A stretch of DNA of 64,000 nucleotides, from assembly GCA_902196205.1 (NCBI GenBank), contig CABIKM010000005.1, positions 1 to 64,000 of the forward strand, in the 5' to 3' direction. This document shows, in pieces, positions 8,456 through 16,988 of the stretch (the first letter of the stretch is position 1; each line of letters starts with the position of its first letter). Below the pieces are notes generated by a model. The model was not told the DNA's origin. It saw only the letters and a list, made by a program, of their open reading frames with translations, and ran no database searches. The DNA is from Candidatus Methylomirabilis lanthanidiphila. GTDB lineage: Bacteria; Methylomirabilota; Methylomirabilia; Methylomirabilales; Methylomirabilaceae. The translations under genes and the position numbers were made by a program.

Positions 8456-9394
8456 ATGGCCATCATTACCATTTCCAGACAGATCGGAAGCGGCGGCGAT
8501 GAGATTGCCGTCAGACTGGCCGAAGAGCTTCGGTTCACGCTCGTAGACCACACGTTACTAATCGAGTTGCTGAAAGCGCAGGATCTCTCGCAGTCGGAGG
8601 TCGGAGCGGCGGATGAGGAAGAGTTCGGAGAGACGCATACGCACCATGACCAGGATCAGGTATATGCAGAACTCCTGCCTACGTTGATTACGGATCTTGC
8701 CACCGAAAAGGACCTGGTGGTGCTGGGTTGTGGGGGTCAATGTATCTTCCGAGGGTTTTCAGGCGCACTGCATGTGCGGGTAGTGGCCGGCGCGAAAGAA
8801 CGGGTCACACGCCTCGTGGACGAACGTGGCATAGAAGAGCAGTCCGCGATTCGTCTGATCGAGGAGAGTGATGACTCCAGACGGCGCTTCCTCCGGTCTC
8901 ACTACGGCGAAGATATCGACGCCACTGCTCACTACGATCTGGTCGTGAACACCGAACGCCTGGGCGTTGAGACAGCGACACGCCTTATCCGACTCGCAGC
9001 AGAGATGGTAGATCTCATTGGGAAGGGGAGGGACATTGAACGTTGGCTTGGGGTAACTCGTCCGCTCCCTTTCGCTCATCCCAGTGAAGCGGAGTTCGCG
9101 AAGGTTTTGGATTTCTACCGGATACGATGGGAGTATGAACCGAGGACATTTCCCATTGCGTGGGATGAGGCGGGTAATGCGACCGAAGCCTTCTCACCAG
9201 ACTTCTATCTGGTTGACTTCGATCTCTTTATTGAGCTGACCACCCTCAAGCAAAGCCTGGTAACCGTGAAGAATCGAAAGATCAGGCGATTTCGTGAGCT
9301 GTATCCGGAGGTCAAGTTGAAGGTATTTTACGGAAGAGACTATCAGAGCTTACTCGCCAAGTACGGTTTTACACAAAGAAGTAGCTCCAAGTGA
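8456..9394 (+). CDS. Cytidylate-kinase-like protein fused to a PD-(D/E)xK-like domain
   Basis: The first ~200 of 312 residues match the cytidylate kinase-like family (Cytidylate_kin2): ISRQIGSGGDEIA forms the nucleotide-binding loop and is followed by the typical LVDHTLL strand and a RRRFLRSHYG segment. The last ~100 residues are a separate domain, beginning around SEAEFAKVLDFYRI, with ...SPDFYLVDFDLFIELTT, where a PD followed after a strand by E-x-T and nearby lysines resembles the nuclease core of the PD-(D/E)xK superfamily. The canonical ExK lysine is not in place, so activity is uncertain. Upstream of hpt, a nucleotide-related role is likely; the substrate is unknown. Confidence 0.75.
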   Translation: MAIITISRQIGSGGDEIAVRLAEELRFTLVDHTLLIELLKAQDLSQSEVGAADEEEFGETHTHHDQDQVYAELLPTLITDLATEKDLVVLGCGGQCIFRGFSGALHVRVVAGAKERVTRLVDERGIEEQSAIRLIEESDDSRRRFLRSHYGEDIDATAHYDLVVNTERLGVETATRLIRLAAEMVDLIGKGRDIERWLGVTRPLPFAHPSEAEFAKVLDFYRIRWEYEPRTFPIAWDEAGNATEAFSPDFYLVDFDLFIELTTLKQSLVTVKNRKIRRFRELYPEVKLKVFYGRDYQSLLAKYGFTQRSSSK

Positions 9395-9631
9395 CCCGTT
9401 AGCCTCCATGCTTTCCCAGGAACACAACCTTTCAGCTTCTCCTGGGCTACCGGGATCTTTCCATCAGCTTAACCAGCCTGATGTGTTACCCTCGAACCCA
9501 GAACTGTCTGAAATACCCCCGGTACTTGGTGGTGGCCTCCAGACCTCTTGGAGCTACTTGAATATAGGGCGAGCTCCAGTTGTTGTCAAGAGACCGCAGA
9601 TACATTTTCCGTCATTTTTTTGGAGTCCACG

Positions 9632-10183
9632 ATGGACCATAACATGATTCAGGATCTTGCTGAGGTGTTAATATCTGAAGAGGCCATTTCGCACCGCATC
9701 AGAGAACTGGGGGCTGAAATTTCACGGGATTATCTCGGTAAAGAGCTTGTCCTGGCCGGCGTGTTAAGGGGAGCCTCTTTTTTTATGGCCGATCTGGCAA
9801 GAGCCATATCTATCCCGCTTATTATCGATTTTATTTCTATTTCCAGCTATGGTCCCGCAACCAAAGCCTCCGGTGTTGTCGGTATCAGGAAAGACCTCGA
9901 TGAAAGTATTGGCGACCGGGACCTCCTTGTCGTAGAAGATATCGTAGATACCGGCCTTACGCTGAGTTACTTGCTGAAGATCTTTCGAGCACGCCAGCCA
10001 TCCAGTCTGCAGATCTGCACACTCCTGGACCGAAAGGTACGTCGTATTATTGACCTCCCCATCGCCTATCGAGGATTTGAAATTCCCGAGAAGTTTATCG
10101 TGGGCTACGGCCTCGATTACCATCAACGCTATCGTAACCTTCCCTGCATTGGTGTCCTGAAGCCCGAGATGATGACCGGCTAA
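9632..10183 (+). CDS. hpt: Hypoxanthine phosphoribosyltransferase
   Basis: The 183-residue enzyme belongs to the type I phosphoribosyltransferases, with the PRPP-binding motif VVEDIVDTGLTL in the middle, an N-terminal GVLRGASFFMADLARA loop and the C-terminal VGYGLDY-YRNLP signature typical of hypoxanthine-guanine enzymes. It makes IMP or GMP from the base and PRPP, completing the salvage implied by the nucleoside hydrolase, ribokinase and permease upstream. The ATG at 9632 follows TGGAG; the frame is open further up to 9548 but that stretch is not family-like. The 237 bases before it hold no other gene I can recognise. Confidence 0.95.
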   Translation: MDHNMIQDLAEVLISEEAISHRIRELGAEISRDYLGKELVLAGVLRGASFFMADLARAISIPLIIDFISISSYGPATKASGVVGIRKDLDESIGDRDLLVVEDIVDTGLTLSYLLKIFRARQPSSLQICTLLDRKVRRIIDLPIAYRGFEIPEKFIVGYGLDYHQRYRNLPCIGVLKPEMMTG

Positions 10184-10257
10184 GGGCTTGCGCCCGATTC
10201 TCGACATTCTCTTGCGAATATGGTAGAAGAGTCAAGTTCCTTGTTCACTCTCGTTAT

Positions 10258-10344
10258 GCCGGGGTGGTGAAACTGGTAGACGCACGGGACTCAAAATCCC
10301 GCGGGCTTCGGTCCATGAGGGTTCGACTCCCTCCCCCGGCACCA
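10258..10344 (+). tRNA. tRNA-Leu (anticodon CAA)
   Basis: The acceptor stem GCCGGGG (10258-10264) pairs with CCCCGGC (10334-10340), followed by discriminator A and an encoded CCA. The anticodon loop CTCAAAA inside GGGA/TCCC gives CAA. The T-loop GGGTTCGACTCCC is intact and a long variable arm marks it as a class II leucine tRNA. Its last bases are repeated at 16793-16812, the far side of a glycan gene block. Confidence 0.95.
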
Positions 10345-10345
10345 C
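10326..10345 (+). repeat. att-like direct repeat, tRNA side
   Basis: ACTCCCTCCCCCGGCACCAC, the 3' end of tRNA-Leu plus one base, is repeated exactly at 16793-16812. Duplicated tRNA 3' ends are the standard mark of tyrosine-recombinase integration. Here it would be the left attachment site of a 6.5 kb island. Confidence 0.75.
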
Positions 10346-10406
10346 GAATACGCCCTGATTACCGACGATATCACCGGCTCGTTTTGCGTTCTCGGGGGGA
10401 GCCGTC

Positions 10407-11315
10407 ATGACCACGCGTTCCCTCATTTCCATCGTTATTCCCGTCCGGAACGGCGCCGCACCCATTGCGCGATGCCTGGACTCGATCATGGCCCTCGATT
10501 ATCCTGCCGGTCAGCGCGAGGTTGTCGTGGTCGACAACGGCTCGACCGATGGAACCGCCGCCACGGCGCGAACCTATCCCGTTACCGTCGTATCGCATCC
10601 CCAGGCGGGCGTCGCCCGCGCCAGGAATGCGGGTATCCGCGCCTCGCAGGGGGAGATCGTCGCCTTCATCGACGCCGACTGCGTTGCCGAAAAGGACTGG
10701 CTGCGGGAACTGCTGAATGGAGCGGATAACCCGACAGTCGGCTGTTTTGTGGGTCCCATTGCTGCGCTCGACACGAGGCGCCTTGTCGCCCGCTGGGTCA
10801 AAGACCGCGAACTGATCAGCCAGGAGCGTCTTTTATCAAGCCATCCGGCGGTGGCGGCTACCGGCAACATCGCGTACCGTAAAGCGGTGTTTGATGCCAT
10901 TGGCGTGTTCGACGAAGAGATGATCGCTGCGGAGGATGGCGACCTTTTCTGGCGCATGATTCGATCCGATCGGTTTCTCGTGCGATACAATCGGAAGGCG
11001 CGCGTCCGCCATGCCCATCCTGATCGCGTTGTCCCCCTGCTCCGCCGTGCGTTCACTGAGGGGCGCGGGCTCGCGCTTTTCAGACTTAAGCACCGCGGTG
11101 ACCTGAGCCGGCGGCTAACCTCTCTTTCCTGCGCGGCGGCGGGGCTCGCCGAGATCATCGCGGGTACCCTGCTCTGCCCCGGCAGGATAGCAAGGAATCT
11201 GCTCCAAAGAAAACCCGCTGCGCAAGGCATTGCCTATCCTCTGCTCGACAAGGCCTATTCCATCTGTCGCAGCAGCGGAGTCTGCTATCAACTCGCTCGT
11301 AGAGCGTGCGACTGA
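10407..11315 (+). CDS. Glycosyltransferase family 2
   Basis: The 302-residue GT-A fold enzyme has the family order IVIPVRNGA (8-16), VVDNGSTDGT with D43, and the metal/nucleotide-binding FIDADC (D89, D91), then ATGNIAYRKAVFDAIGVFDE and an ED general-base region EDGDLFWR. It would transfer a sugar from a nucleotide donor onto a cell-surface glycan. It is the first gene of a six-gene head-to-tail block after the tRNA and overlaps the next one at TGATG. There is no membrane anchor apart from a mildly hydrophobic C-terminal helix. Donor and acceptor are unknown. Confidence 0.92.
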   Translation: MTTRSLISIVIPVRNGAAPIARCLDSIMALDYPAGQREVVVVDNGSTDGTAATARTYPVTVVSHPQAGVARARNAGIRASQGEIVAFIDADCVAEKDWLRELLNGADNPTVGCFVGPIAALDTRRLVARWVKDRELISQERLLSSHPAVAATGNIAYRKAVFDAIGVFDEEMIAAEDGDLFWRMIRSDRFLVRYNRKARVRHAHPDRVVPLLRRAFTEGRGLALFRLKHRGDLSRRLTSLSCAAAGLAEIIAGTLLCPGRIARNLLQRKPAAQGIAYPLLDKAYSICRSSGVCYQLARRACD

Positions 11316-12466
11316 TGCCATCACGCATTCCAGAATCTTGTCTCCCGGCCGTCAGCGACTGGCCACCCGTTTTTGCGGATCATATTTCGATGGATCTGGC
11401 GACAGCCCGGCTGTTTCGTACCCCTGTGGCCGGCATTGGCGAGCGCGCGAGACGGGAGCTGATTGCCATCCGCGATCTCCTGGTTCGGTCATTTCCCGGA
11501 GCCGCCATCGTACTGCACGGAAGTTTCTTCGTAGGAGAAGGCGCTGTGCGCCATGAGGCGGGCGAGACCCGGATCCTGAGCGATTACGATTTTTTTGTGG
11601 TCAGCCCCAGCTTTATCGCTACGAGTGCCGGCCTGGCCGGCCGTCGACTCGCGGACTCGATGAGCCGTCTCTCCCTGTCGACTCGTCTGGAGATCGGTCT
11701 GGTGTGGGAACCCCTGCTGCGCCGAGGCCTGACGACCATCGGCGGCGCGGTGGTCGGAGGGCGGGACCTTAGGCCTCTGCTCACTCGGCTTCCGGCTCCA
11801 AGCGCGCACAGCGTCTTGCTGCAGGCGTATCGGGCGCTTTCCGCCGCTCCGCTGTACCCGGAGCGCTACGCCTGGTTGTGCAGCAAGGGTGTGGTGCGGG
11901 CCGCGTACGCGCTTCTGCTTGACCGCTGCCGCGGTCTCCCGAGACATGCCTGGATCGGACTGTCCAGCGTCCCGTATGTGAAGGCTGCCATCCTTCCCTA
12001 TACCAGGTTGCTGGGCGCTGAGACCGTACACGCCGTGGCGCAGGCCTGCGACTTCATCGGAGGCGCAGACGAAGCCGCGCCGCTACGTGCGGACCATGCC
12101 CGGTTTGCCGCCCTGGTCGGTCGCCTGGCGGAACAGGTTCCCGCGGGTCCGTCGCGGCTGTTTTTGCTCAAGCATTTTTTCTGGTTATGCCGTGAGCGAC
12201 GGTTAGGATTCCCCCGTTCGGATGCGGGCGTACTGACACTGAGAGGATTGCGGGCGCTGGCGGACGCATGGTCCCAAGGATTGGTACCCTCCGCCGCATC
12301 GAGTGAAACTGCAACAGAGGCCGTGCGCGGCCTCTGTTTTGGCGGAACCGGCGGGCCGGTATCCGACCGGCTTGCCGGCTACGCCCAACTGAGAGATATC
12401 CTGTCGAGTCTGGCCGAATTCAAACCGCATGCGCTTTCATTCGGCCCGCCCGCCGTCATCCCATGA
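11315..12466 (+). CDS. Predicted nucleotidyltransferase-fold protein
   Basis: I do not recognise a named family over the full 383 residues. Near the N-terminus LHGSFFVGEG (G69-S70) followed by LSDYDFFVV (D90-Y-D92) fits the GS...DxD motif of DNA polymerase beta-type nucleotidyltransferases, which supplies the two metal-binding aspartates. The rest is helical, Leu/Arg-rich and without membrane spans. The ATG at 11315 overlaps the preceding stop (TGATG) and the gene ends in an ATGA overlap with the next glycosyltransferase, so it is translated as part of the glycan block. It may attach a nucleotide or phospho-group to a small substrate or protein. Confidence 0.65.
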   Translation: MPSRIPESCLPAVSDWPPVFADHISMDLATARLFRTPVAGIGERARRELIAIRDLLVRSFPGAAIVLHGSFFVGEGAVRHEAGETRILSDYDFFVVSPSFIATSAGLAGRRLADSMSRLSLSTRLEIGLVWEPLLRRGLTTIGGAVVGGRDLRPLLTRLPAPSAHSVLLQAYRALSAAPLYPERYAWLCSKGVVRAAYALLLDRCRGLPRHAWIGLSSVPYVKAAILPYTRLLGAETVHAVAQACDFIGGADEAAPLRADHARFAALVGRLAEQVPAGPSRLFLLKHFFWLCRERRLGFPRSDAGVLTLRGLRALADAWSQGLVPSAASSETATEAVRGLCFGGTGGPVSDRLAGYAQLRDILSSLAEFKPHALSFGPPAVIP

Positions 12467-13392
12467 GTACGCGCCTTGTCTCTGTTGTTATCCCCTGCCT
12501 CAACGTCGCCGGAACTGTATGCCGCCTTGTCGAGTCGCTGCTTGTTCAGGAACTGCCGGAAGGCGTGGCCATGGAAATCATCGCCGTGGACAACGGCAGC
12601 TCGGACGGCACATCCGCCCTTCTCGCGGCCCTGCCGGTGCTCCGCATACACGAACCGCGCCGCGGCCCTGCCGCCGCGCGGAACGCCGGGATCCGCGCCG
12701 CCCGCGGAGAGGTGATCGTATTGCTCGATGCCGATACCCGCGCCGCCGACCGGCACCTGATCGCCGAGCATCTCCGCGCACTGGACATGCAACCCGATAC
12801 GGGAATTTCCGGCGGCGCCATCACCCACGATCCAGAGCAGCGCAGCCTGCTGGCATTCGCCGAAAACGCGACAGGGCATTTCAACTGGCACAACCGGCTT
12901 CCCGCCCGCGAACTGACGTTCCAGCCGACCCCCAATCAAGCCTTCCGTCGCAATCTCATGGAGGAACTCGGGCCGTTCGACGAATCGCTGTTGACTCTTG
13001 AGGATTTCGAATGGAGCCAGAGAGTTGTGCGGGCGGGATATAAGGTTGTGTTCAATCCCAAGGCCGGCGTCTATATTACCGGCCGCGAGCGATTCGGCGC
13101 CATCATGAAAAAATTCTACAGGTGGGGATTGAACGTACGCGGTACCTACCTACCCGGCCGCTCAGGGCAGTTCTGGCTGTTCCGGGATCATCCTGTATTG
13201 TTCGTGCTCAACGCGCCGCTGCGCACGGTCAATGAAACATGGGTGACAGTGAAACGCTGGTTTCCGGCCGCCCCGGCCAGGACGTTGCTGGTGATCCCTC
13301 TGTTCCTGCTGTACCGGGCCGCATGGGCCATTGGCATCGCAGTCGGTGCGTACCGAGATCTCCGGCTCCGCCGCCGCGGGGAGGCCGCATGA
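12463..13392 (+). CDS. Glycosyltransferase family 2 (second)
   Basis: This is a 309-residue GT-A enzyme with VVIPCLNVAG, VDNGSSDGT and LLDADT (D89, D91), followed by FRRNLMEELGPFDES and LEDFEWSQRV in the acceptor region, and a hydrophobic C-terminal segment (TLLVIPLFLLYRAAWAIGIAVG) that could associate with the membrane. It overlaps the nucleotidyltransferase-like gene at ATGA and belongs to the same translation-coupled block. It is clearly paralogous in layout to the first GT2. Donor and acceptor are unknown. Confidence 0.92.
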   Translation: MSTRLVSVVIPCLNVAGTVCRLVESLLVQELPEGVAMEIIAVDNGSSDGTSALLAALPVLRIHEPRRGPAAARNAGIRAARGEVIVLLDADTRAADRHLIAEHLRALDMQPDTGISGGAITHDPEQRSLLAFAENATGHFNWHNRLPARELTFQPTPNQAFRRNLMEELGPFDESLLTLEDFEWSQRVVRAGYKVVFNPKAGVYITGRERFGAIMKKFYRWGLNVRGTYLPGRSGQFWLFRDHPVLFVLNAPLRTVNETWVTVKRWFPAAPARTLLVIPLFLLYRAAWAIGIAVGAYRDLRLRRRGEAA

Positions 13393-13433
13393 ACAGGATC
13401 GCGTTGTGTTTGCGGAGCCTGGGGACAGGCTGA
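13389..13433 (+). pseudogene. 14-codon remnant of a GT4 glycosyltransferase start
   Basis: An ATG overlapping the previous stop (ATGA) opens a frame reading MNRIALCLRSLGTG then TGA, which itself overlaps the next ATG (TGATG). The peptide looks like the first strand and glycine-rich turn of GT4-type enzymes, which usually run on as GGAERV. It may be the fossil of a lost gene retained as a translational coupler. Confidence 0.45.
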
Positions 13434-14590
13434 TGAGTCCTGCGCCCGCACGCTCGCGGCGCGGCATCCGGTACATTGCGCCGTACGACCTGGGAGGCTA
13501 CAGTACGGCAGCCCGCCGCAACCTGATCGGTCTTCGGAATGCAGGCGTGCCGTTCACCTGGACCCCCATGATTTCCGGATTTGACTGGCATCTCGGCTAT
13601 CAACCGTTCACAGGCCGCTATATCGGCGATCCCGACCTCGACCCCTTCTGCAATCTCCCGATCGACTATGACACCGTTATCGTACACACGGTTCCCGAGT
13701 ATCTTGTTCGCTGGCGCTCGCAAGAACCGGACCGGATGTTGGTCGCCCACACCGTCTGGGAAACAGACCGGCTGCCCCATCACTGGGTGGTCTCGCTCGA
13801 GCAGGCAGATCACATCCTCGTGCCCTGCACATGGAACAAGGCGGTATTCGAGCAGCGAGGCTTGACGGCTGGCGTCAGCATCTTTCCCCATATCGCGGTG
13901 GCGCCCGAGCCGATCCAAGGCCCGTCGATTCAGGACATCCCCGACGATCACTTTGTGTTTTACACCATAGAGGTCTGGAGCGCTCGCAAGGCGTTGTGGA
14001 ATACGCTTACGGCCTATCTCGACACTTTCACGGAAAGCGATCCGGTGATGCTGGTGCTCAAAACCTCCGATCACGCGATGTGTTGCCGGGGACTGTTCGG
14101 CCGTTTCGGCAGGACGCGGGATGCCGTGAACCGGATTCTCCGCCGTTATCACCGCCCCGCTCGGGTGAAACTGCTCACCGGCCATCTTTCGCGCCAGGAT
14201 ATCAGCCGCTTGCATGCCCGGGGCGACTGTTATGTCTCCCTTTCCCGCGGCGAGGGCTGGAACCTGGGCGCGTTTGATGCCACCGCTCATGGCAAACCGG
14301 TGATCGTTACAGGATTCGGCGGACCGACGGACTACCTGCCACCGGATACCGCCTACCTCGTCGACTATCGCCTCACCCCCGTACAGGTTGAATTCGGCAA
14401 ACCTTCATTCGCAGAGGATCAGAACTGGGCCGAGCCGTCCATCACGCACGCTTCCGCCCTGATGCGTGAGGTTGTGTCCAATCGTGCGGATGCTGCCCGC
14501 CGCGGCGCAGAACTGCAGACCCGCGTCCTCGCGCGATTTGCCGAGCAGACTGTGATCGGACACCTGCGGGACACCCTGGACGCGTTGTGA
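13433..14590 (+). CDS. Glycosyltransferase, GT-B fold (GT4-like)
   Basis: The 385-residue protein has a GT-B layout: an N-terminal Rossmann half beginning IRYIAPYDLGGYSTAARRNL, and a C-terminal half with the donor-site segment ...GDCYVSLSRGEGWNLGAFDATAHGKPVIVTGFGGPTDYL, in which the Glu of the EGWNLGAFDA stretch corresponds to the EX7E region of GT4 enzymes. It sits inside the island, its start overlapping the short remnant frame, and ends in a GTGA overlap with the DXD glycosyltransferase. The frame is open further upstream but that part overlaps the preceding gene and is not conserved-looking. Confidence 0.85.
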   Translation: MSPAPARSRRGIRYIAPYDLGGYSTAARRNLIGLRNAGVPFTWTPMISGFDWHLGYQPFTGRYIGDPDLDPFCNLPIDYDTVIVHTVPEYLVRWRSQEPDRMLVAHTVWETDRLPHHWVVSLEQADHILVPCTWNKAVFEQRGLTAGVSIFPHIAVAPEPIQGPSIQDIPDDHFVFYTIEVWSARKALWNTLTAYLDTFTESDPVMLVLKTSDHAMCCRGLFGRFGRTRDAVNRILRRYHRPARVKLLTGHLSRQDISRLHARGDCYVSLSRGEGWNLGAFDATAHGKPVIVTGFGGPTDYLPPDTAYLVDYRLTPVQVEFGKPSFAEDQNWAEPSITHASALMREVVSNRADAARRGAELQTRVLARFAEQTVIGHLRDTLDAL

Positions 14591-15567
14591 GCGCTACTCC
14601 ATCAACACGCATTCCTCGGATCTTTCACTTCGTGTATGGACTGCGCCGGCAGACCGAACCGTTCCACCTCGTCCATTATCTGTGTCTTGAGTCTTGTCTT
14701 CGCGCGAATCGGCCCGACCGGTTACTTTTTCATTATCACTACGAACCGTGGGGCGAATACTGGGACCTGGTGCGCGACCGGATTCAACTCGTGCGGATTC
14801 CACGGCCCGAATTTCCCAAGGGGTACCGATACGCTGATCGGCGTGTGGAGAAATGCCGTTACGCGCACGAATCGGATTTTGTGCGGTTGGACGTCTTGAT
14901 CGAGCACGGCGGCGTCTATGCCGATATCGACACGCTGTTCATCAATCCCGTCCAGGACTCGCTTTTCGAGAAAGTGTTTATACTGGCAAAGGAGAGCGAT
15001 GTGCCGGACATGGCCGGCGGGCGGCTGCGTCCATCTCTCTGCAATGCGTTCATTATGTCTGCGCCCGGCGCGGAATTCGGGCGGCTCTGGAGGAGTAAGC
15101 TGATACAGGCATTTGACGGTTCATGGAGCCGCCATTCTACGCTGCTGCCGGCCGATCTGGCCCGGGAGCGTCCGGAACTGATCCACATCGAACCAGCTCG
15201 CACCGTCTATCCGTTCATGTGGGCCCGCGAGGACCTGCGCAGGCTGCTGGAAGGCTGCGAGCCTGTCGATGCTCGCGTCGCGAGCATTCACCTCTGGGCC
15301 CACTTGTGGTGGGCGGAGCAGCGGAGGGATTTTTCGGATTTTCACGCCGGACTCATGACGGAGCGGCACGTTGGCATCGTAGATACGACGTTCAACGTAC
15401 TCGCGCGTCCGTTTCTGCCGCGTGCAGCGCGTTCCGTTCCGTCGTGGCGTCGCATGGCCTACATCGCGGCTGCGACAAGAGCCCGCGCCGGCGTCCTTGG
15501 CGCGCGCATAGCCGCCCGGATCCGCCGCGAGATGGAAGCCCCATTCGGTCCTGATGCAACCCCATGA
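14587..15567 (+). CDS. DXD-type glycosyltransferase (GT32-like)
   Basis: The 326-residue protein begins IPRIFHFVYG, typical of GT32/capsular sugar transferases, and carries LDVLIEHGGVYADIDTLF with the DXD pair D113 and D115, the metal-nucleotide-sugar site. A later CNAFIMSAPG segment and a His/Trp-rich stretch HLWAHLWW are also usual for the family. It starts with GTG overlapping the previous stop and ends with ATGA into the next GT4 gene. It would add a hexose to a lipid- or protein-linked glycan; the acceptor is unknown. Confidence 0.85.
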   Translation: MSATPSTRIPRIFHFVYGLRRQTEPFHLVHYLCLESCLRANRPDRLLFHYHYEPWGEYWDLVRDRIQLVRIPRPEFPKGYRYADRRVEKCRYAHESDFVRLDVLIEHGGVYADIDTLFINPVQDSLFEKVFILAKESDVPDMAGGRLRPSLCNAFIMSAPGAEFGRLWRSKLIQAFDGSWSRHSTLLPADLARERPELIHIEPARTVYPFMWAREDLRRLLEGCEPVDARVASIHLWAHLWWAEQRRDFSDFHAGLMTERHVGIVDTTFNVLARPFLPRAARSVPSWRRMAYIAAATRARAGVLGARIAARIRREMEAPFGPDATP

Positions 15568-16778
15568 AGCCGCGCCTTCTTTTCATCTCGCCGTTTATCC
15601 CTGCGCATTCCGGGAATGGACCCGCCAAGCGGGCTGCCAGCACGCTCCAGGTTCTGGGCGACCGCTTTGATATCCATCTTCTTGTGGCAAGCTCGGGTCC
15701 CCGCCTGAACGGGGCGGTTGAAACGATGCCCGGACACCCGCGCGAAGTCGCCACCGTACCCGTACGGCTCTGGCCCGATCCCCGCGCCGGACTAAAGCGT
15801 ATGATGGCCGCCTTCCCATGGCTCTACCGGCGATGCTTCGCGGCCCCCTTTGAGTGGCAGGTGATGTCGCGAGCAGCCTTCGACTATCCGTTCCGTGAGA
15901 CCGTATTTGACGTCGTGCACGTGTTCCGGCTGTACTCAATTCCCGTGCTCGATTTCATCCGTGCCCGTGCCACCGTGGGCGCTGTATGGCTCGATCTGGA
16001 TGACGTCGAGTCGTCCACGCGCCGGGAACTCGCCGCCTTGCGCCGGTCGCGCGGGGAATATCTCGCTGCGGCGCAGTGCGCGGCCGAGGCCGAGCAGTAT
16101 GCCCGTATCGAGGCCGATCGCGTGCCGTCTTTTGACCGCGTGTTTGTGTGCTCTTCGGAAGATTGCGAGCATCTTCGAACTCTACGCATCCATGCTGCGC
16201 CGGAACGGGCCCCGAACGTGGTATCGGCGCCCGCGAGCCCTCCGGCGGCCAAGCCCCGCCATTCGCCTTTCCGATTCCTTTTTGTCGGGACCCTGGGGTA
16301 TCTACCAAACATGGATGGGCTAGAATGGTTCGCGTCGGATATCCTGCCCCGATTGAAAGAAGCCGCTCCGGCGCCTTTCGTGATCCATGTCGTGGGCGGC
16401 GGACTACCCCGGCACGTTGCCGCTGTGCTCGCTTCCCGGCCGGAGATGAAGATCGACGGCTGGGTACCGGACATGGAGCCGGTCTATCGTGATGCCGATG
16501 CGGTAATCATTCCCCTCCGCGCCGGTGGTGGGACGCGGATCAAGCTGCTCGAGGCGTTCGCCCATGGATGCCCGGTCATTTCCACCGTTGCCGGCGCGCG
16601 TGGCATCGACGCTGATCCGGGACGACATTTGCTCATCGCAGACCAACCTGCGGAGTTTGCGGCCGGCTGTGCGCGCTTGATGACCGACGCCGAGCTTTCG
16701 GCCTGCCTCTCAGCCTCAGCCGGTAGCCTGGTTCGCGAGCGTTATGGGGCGGCGGCGCTGACGGAGGTACTTGGATAG
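15564..16778 (+). CDS. Glycosyltransferase family 4
   Basis: This 404-residue GT-B enzyme has the N-terminal strand RLLFISPFIPAHSGNGPAKRA, a middle FRFLFVGTLGYLPNMDGLEWF motif frequent in GT4 enzymes of the sugar-transferase/PEP-CTERM group, and the donor-binding stretch DADAVIIPLRAGGGTRIKLLEAFAHG with its conserved Glu, followed by PVISTVAGARG. It is the last gene of the island block; 14 bases after its stop lies the duplicated tRNA 3' end. Substrate unknown. Confidence 0.92.
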   Translation: MKPRLLFISPFIPAHSGNGPAKRAASTLQVLGDRFDIHLLVASSGPRLNGAVETMPGHPREVATVPVRLWPDPRAGLKRMMAAFPWLYRRCFAAPFEWQVMSRAAFDYPFRETVFDVVHVFRLYSIPVLDFIRARATVGAVWLDLDDVESSTRRELAALRRSRGEYLAAAQCAAEAEQYARIEADRVPSFDRVFVCSSEDCEHLRTLRIHAAPERAPNVVSAPASPPAAKPRHSPFRFLFVGTLGYLPNMDGLEWFASDILPRLKEAAPAPFVIHVVGGGLPRHVAAVLASRPEMKIDGWVPDMEPVYRDADAVIIPLRAGGGTRIKLLEAFAHGCPVISTVAGARGIDADPGRHLLIADQPAEFAAGCARLMTDAELSACLSASAGSLVRERYGAAALTEVLG

Positions 16779-16792
16779 AGAGGGCAACCTTC

Positions 16793-16812
16793 ACTCCCTC
16801 CCCCGGCACCAC
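16793..16812 (+). repeat. att-like direct repeat, distal side
   Basis: This is an exact 20 bp copy of the tRNA-Leu 3' end (10326-10345), without the rest of the tRNA. It marks the far border of the glycan gene block. No integrase gene lies between the two copies. Confidence 0.75.
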
Positions 16813-16875
16813 AACTATCCGCTGTTGCGATCGTCTCTTGCAGGGTCCACGAACCGAACGACAATACAAAACTTC

Positions 16876-16904
16876 TTGCCTTAGGTAGGGCTCTCTGATA
16901 TAAG
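16876..16904 (+). promoter_or_regulatory. Promoter for lptD
   Basis: TTGCCT (16876-16881) lies 17 bases from TATAAG (16899-16904), which is preceded by TG one base upstream (extended -10). It lies 85 bases before the lptD start and just outside the island border. Confidence 0.55.
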
Positions 16905-16988
16905 GCGAAGGCACCTTACACCACGATGCGACGGGGGCGCGCCACGCTCCTACAAAGGTCTTTCGGCGCCAGCACGAGGTCTTTGTCG

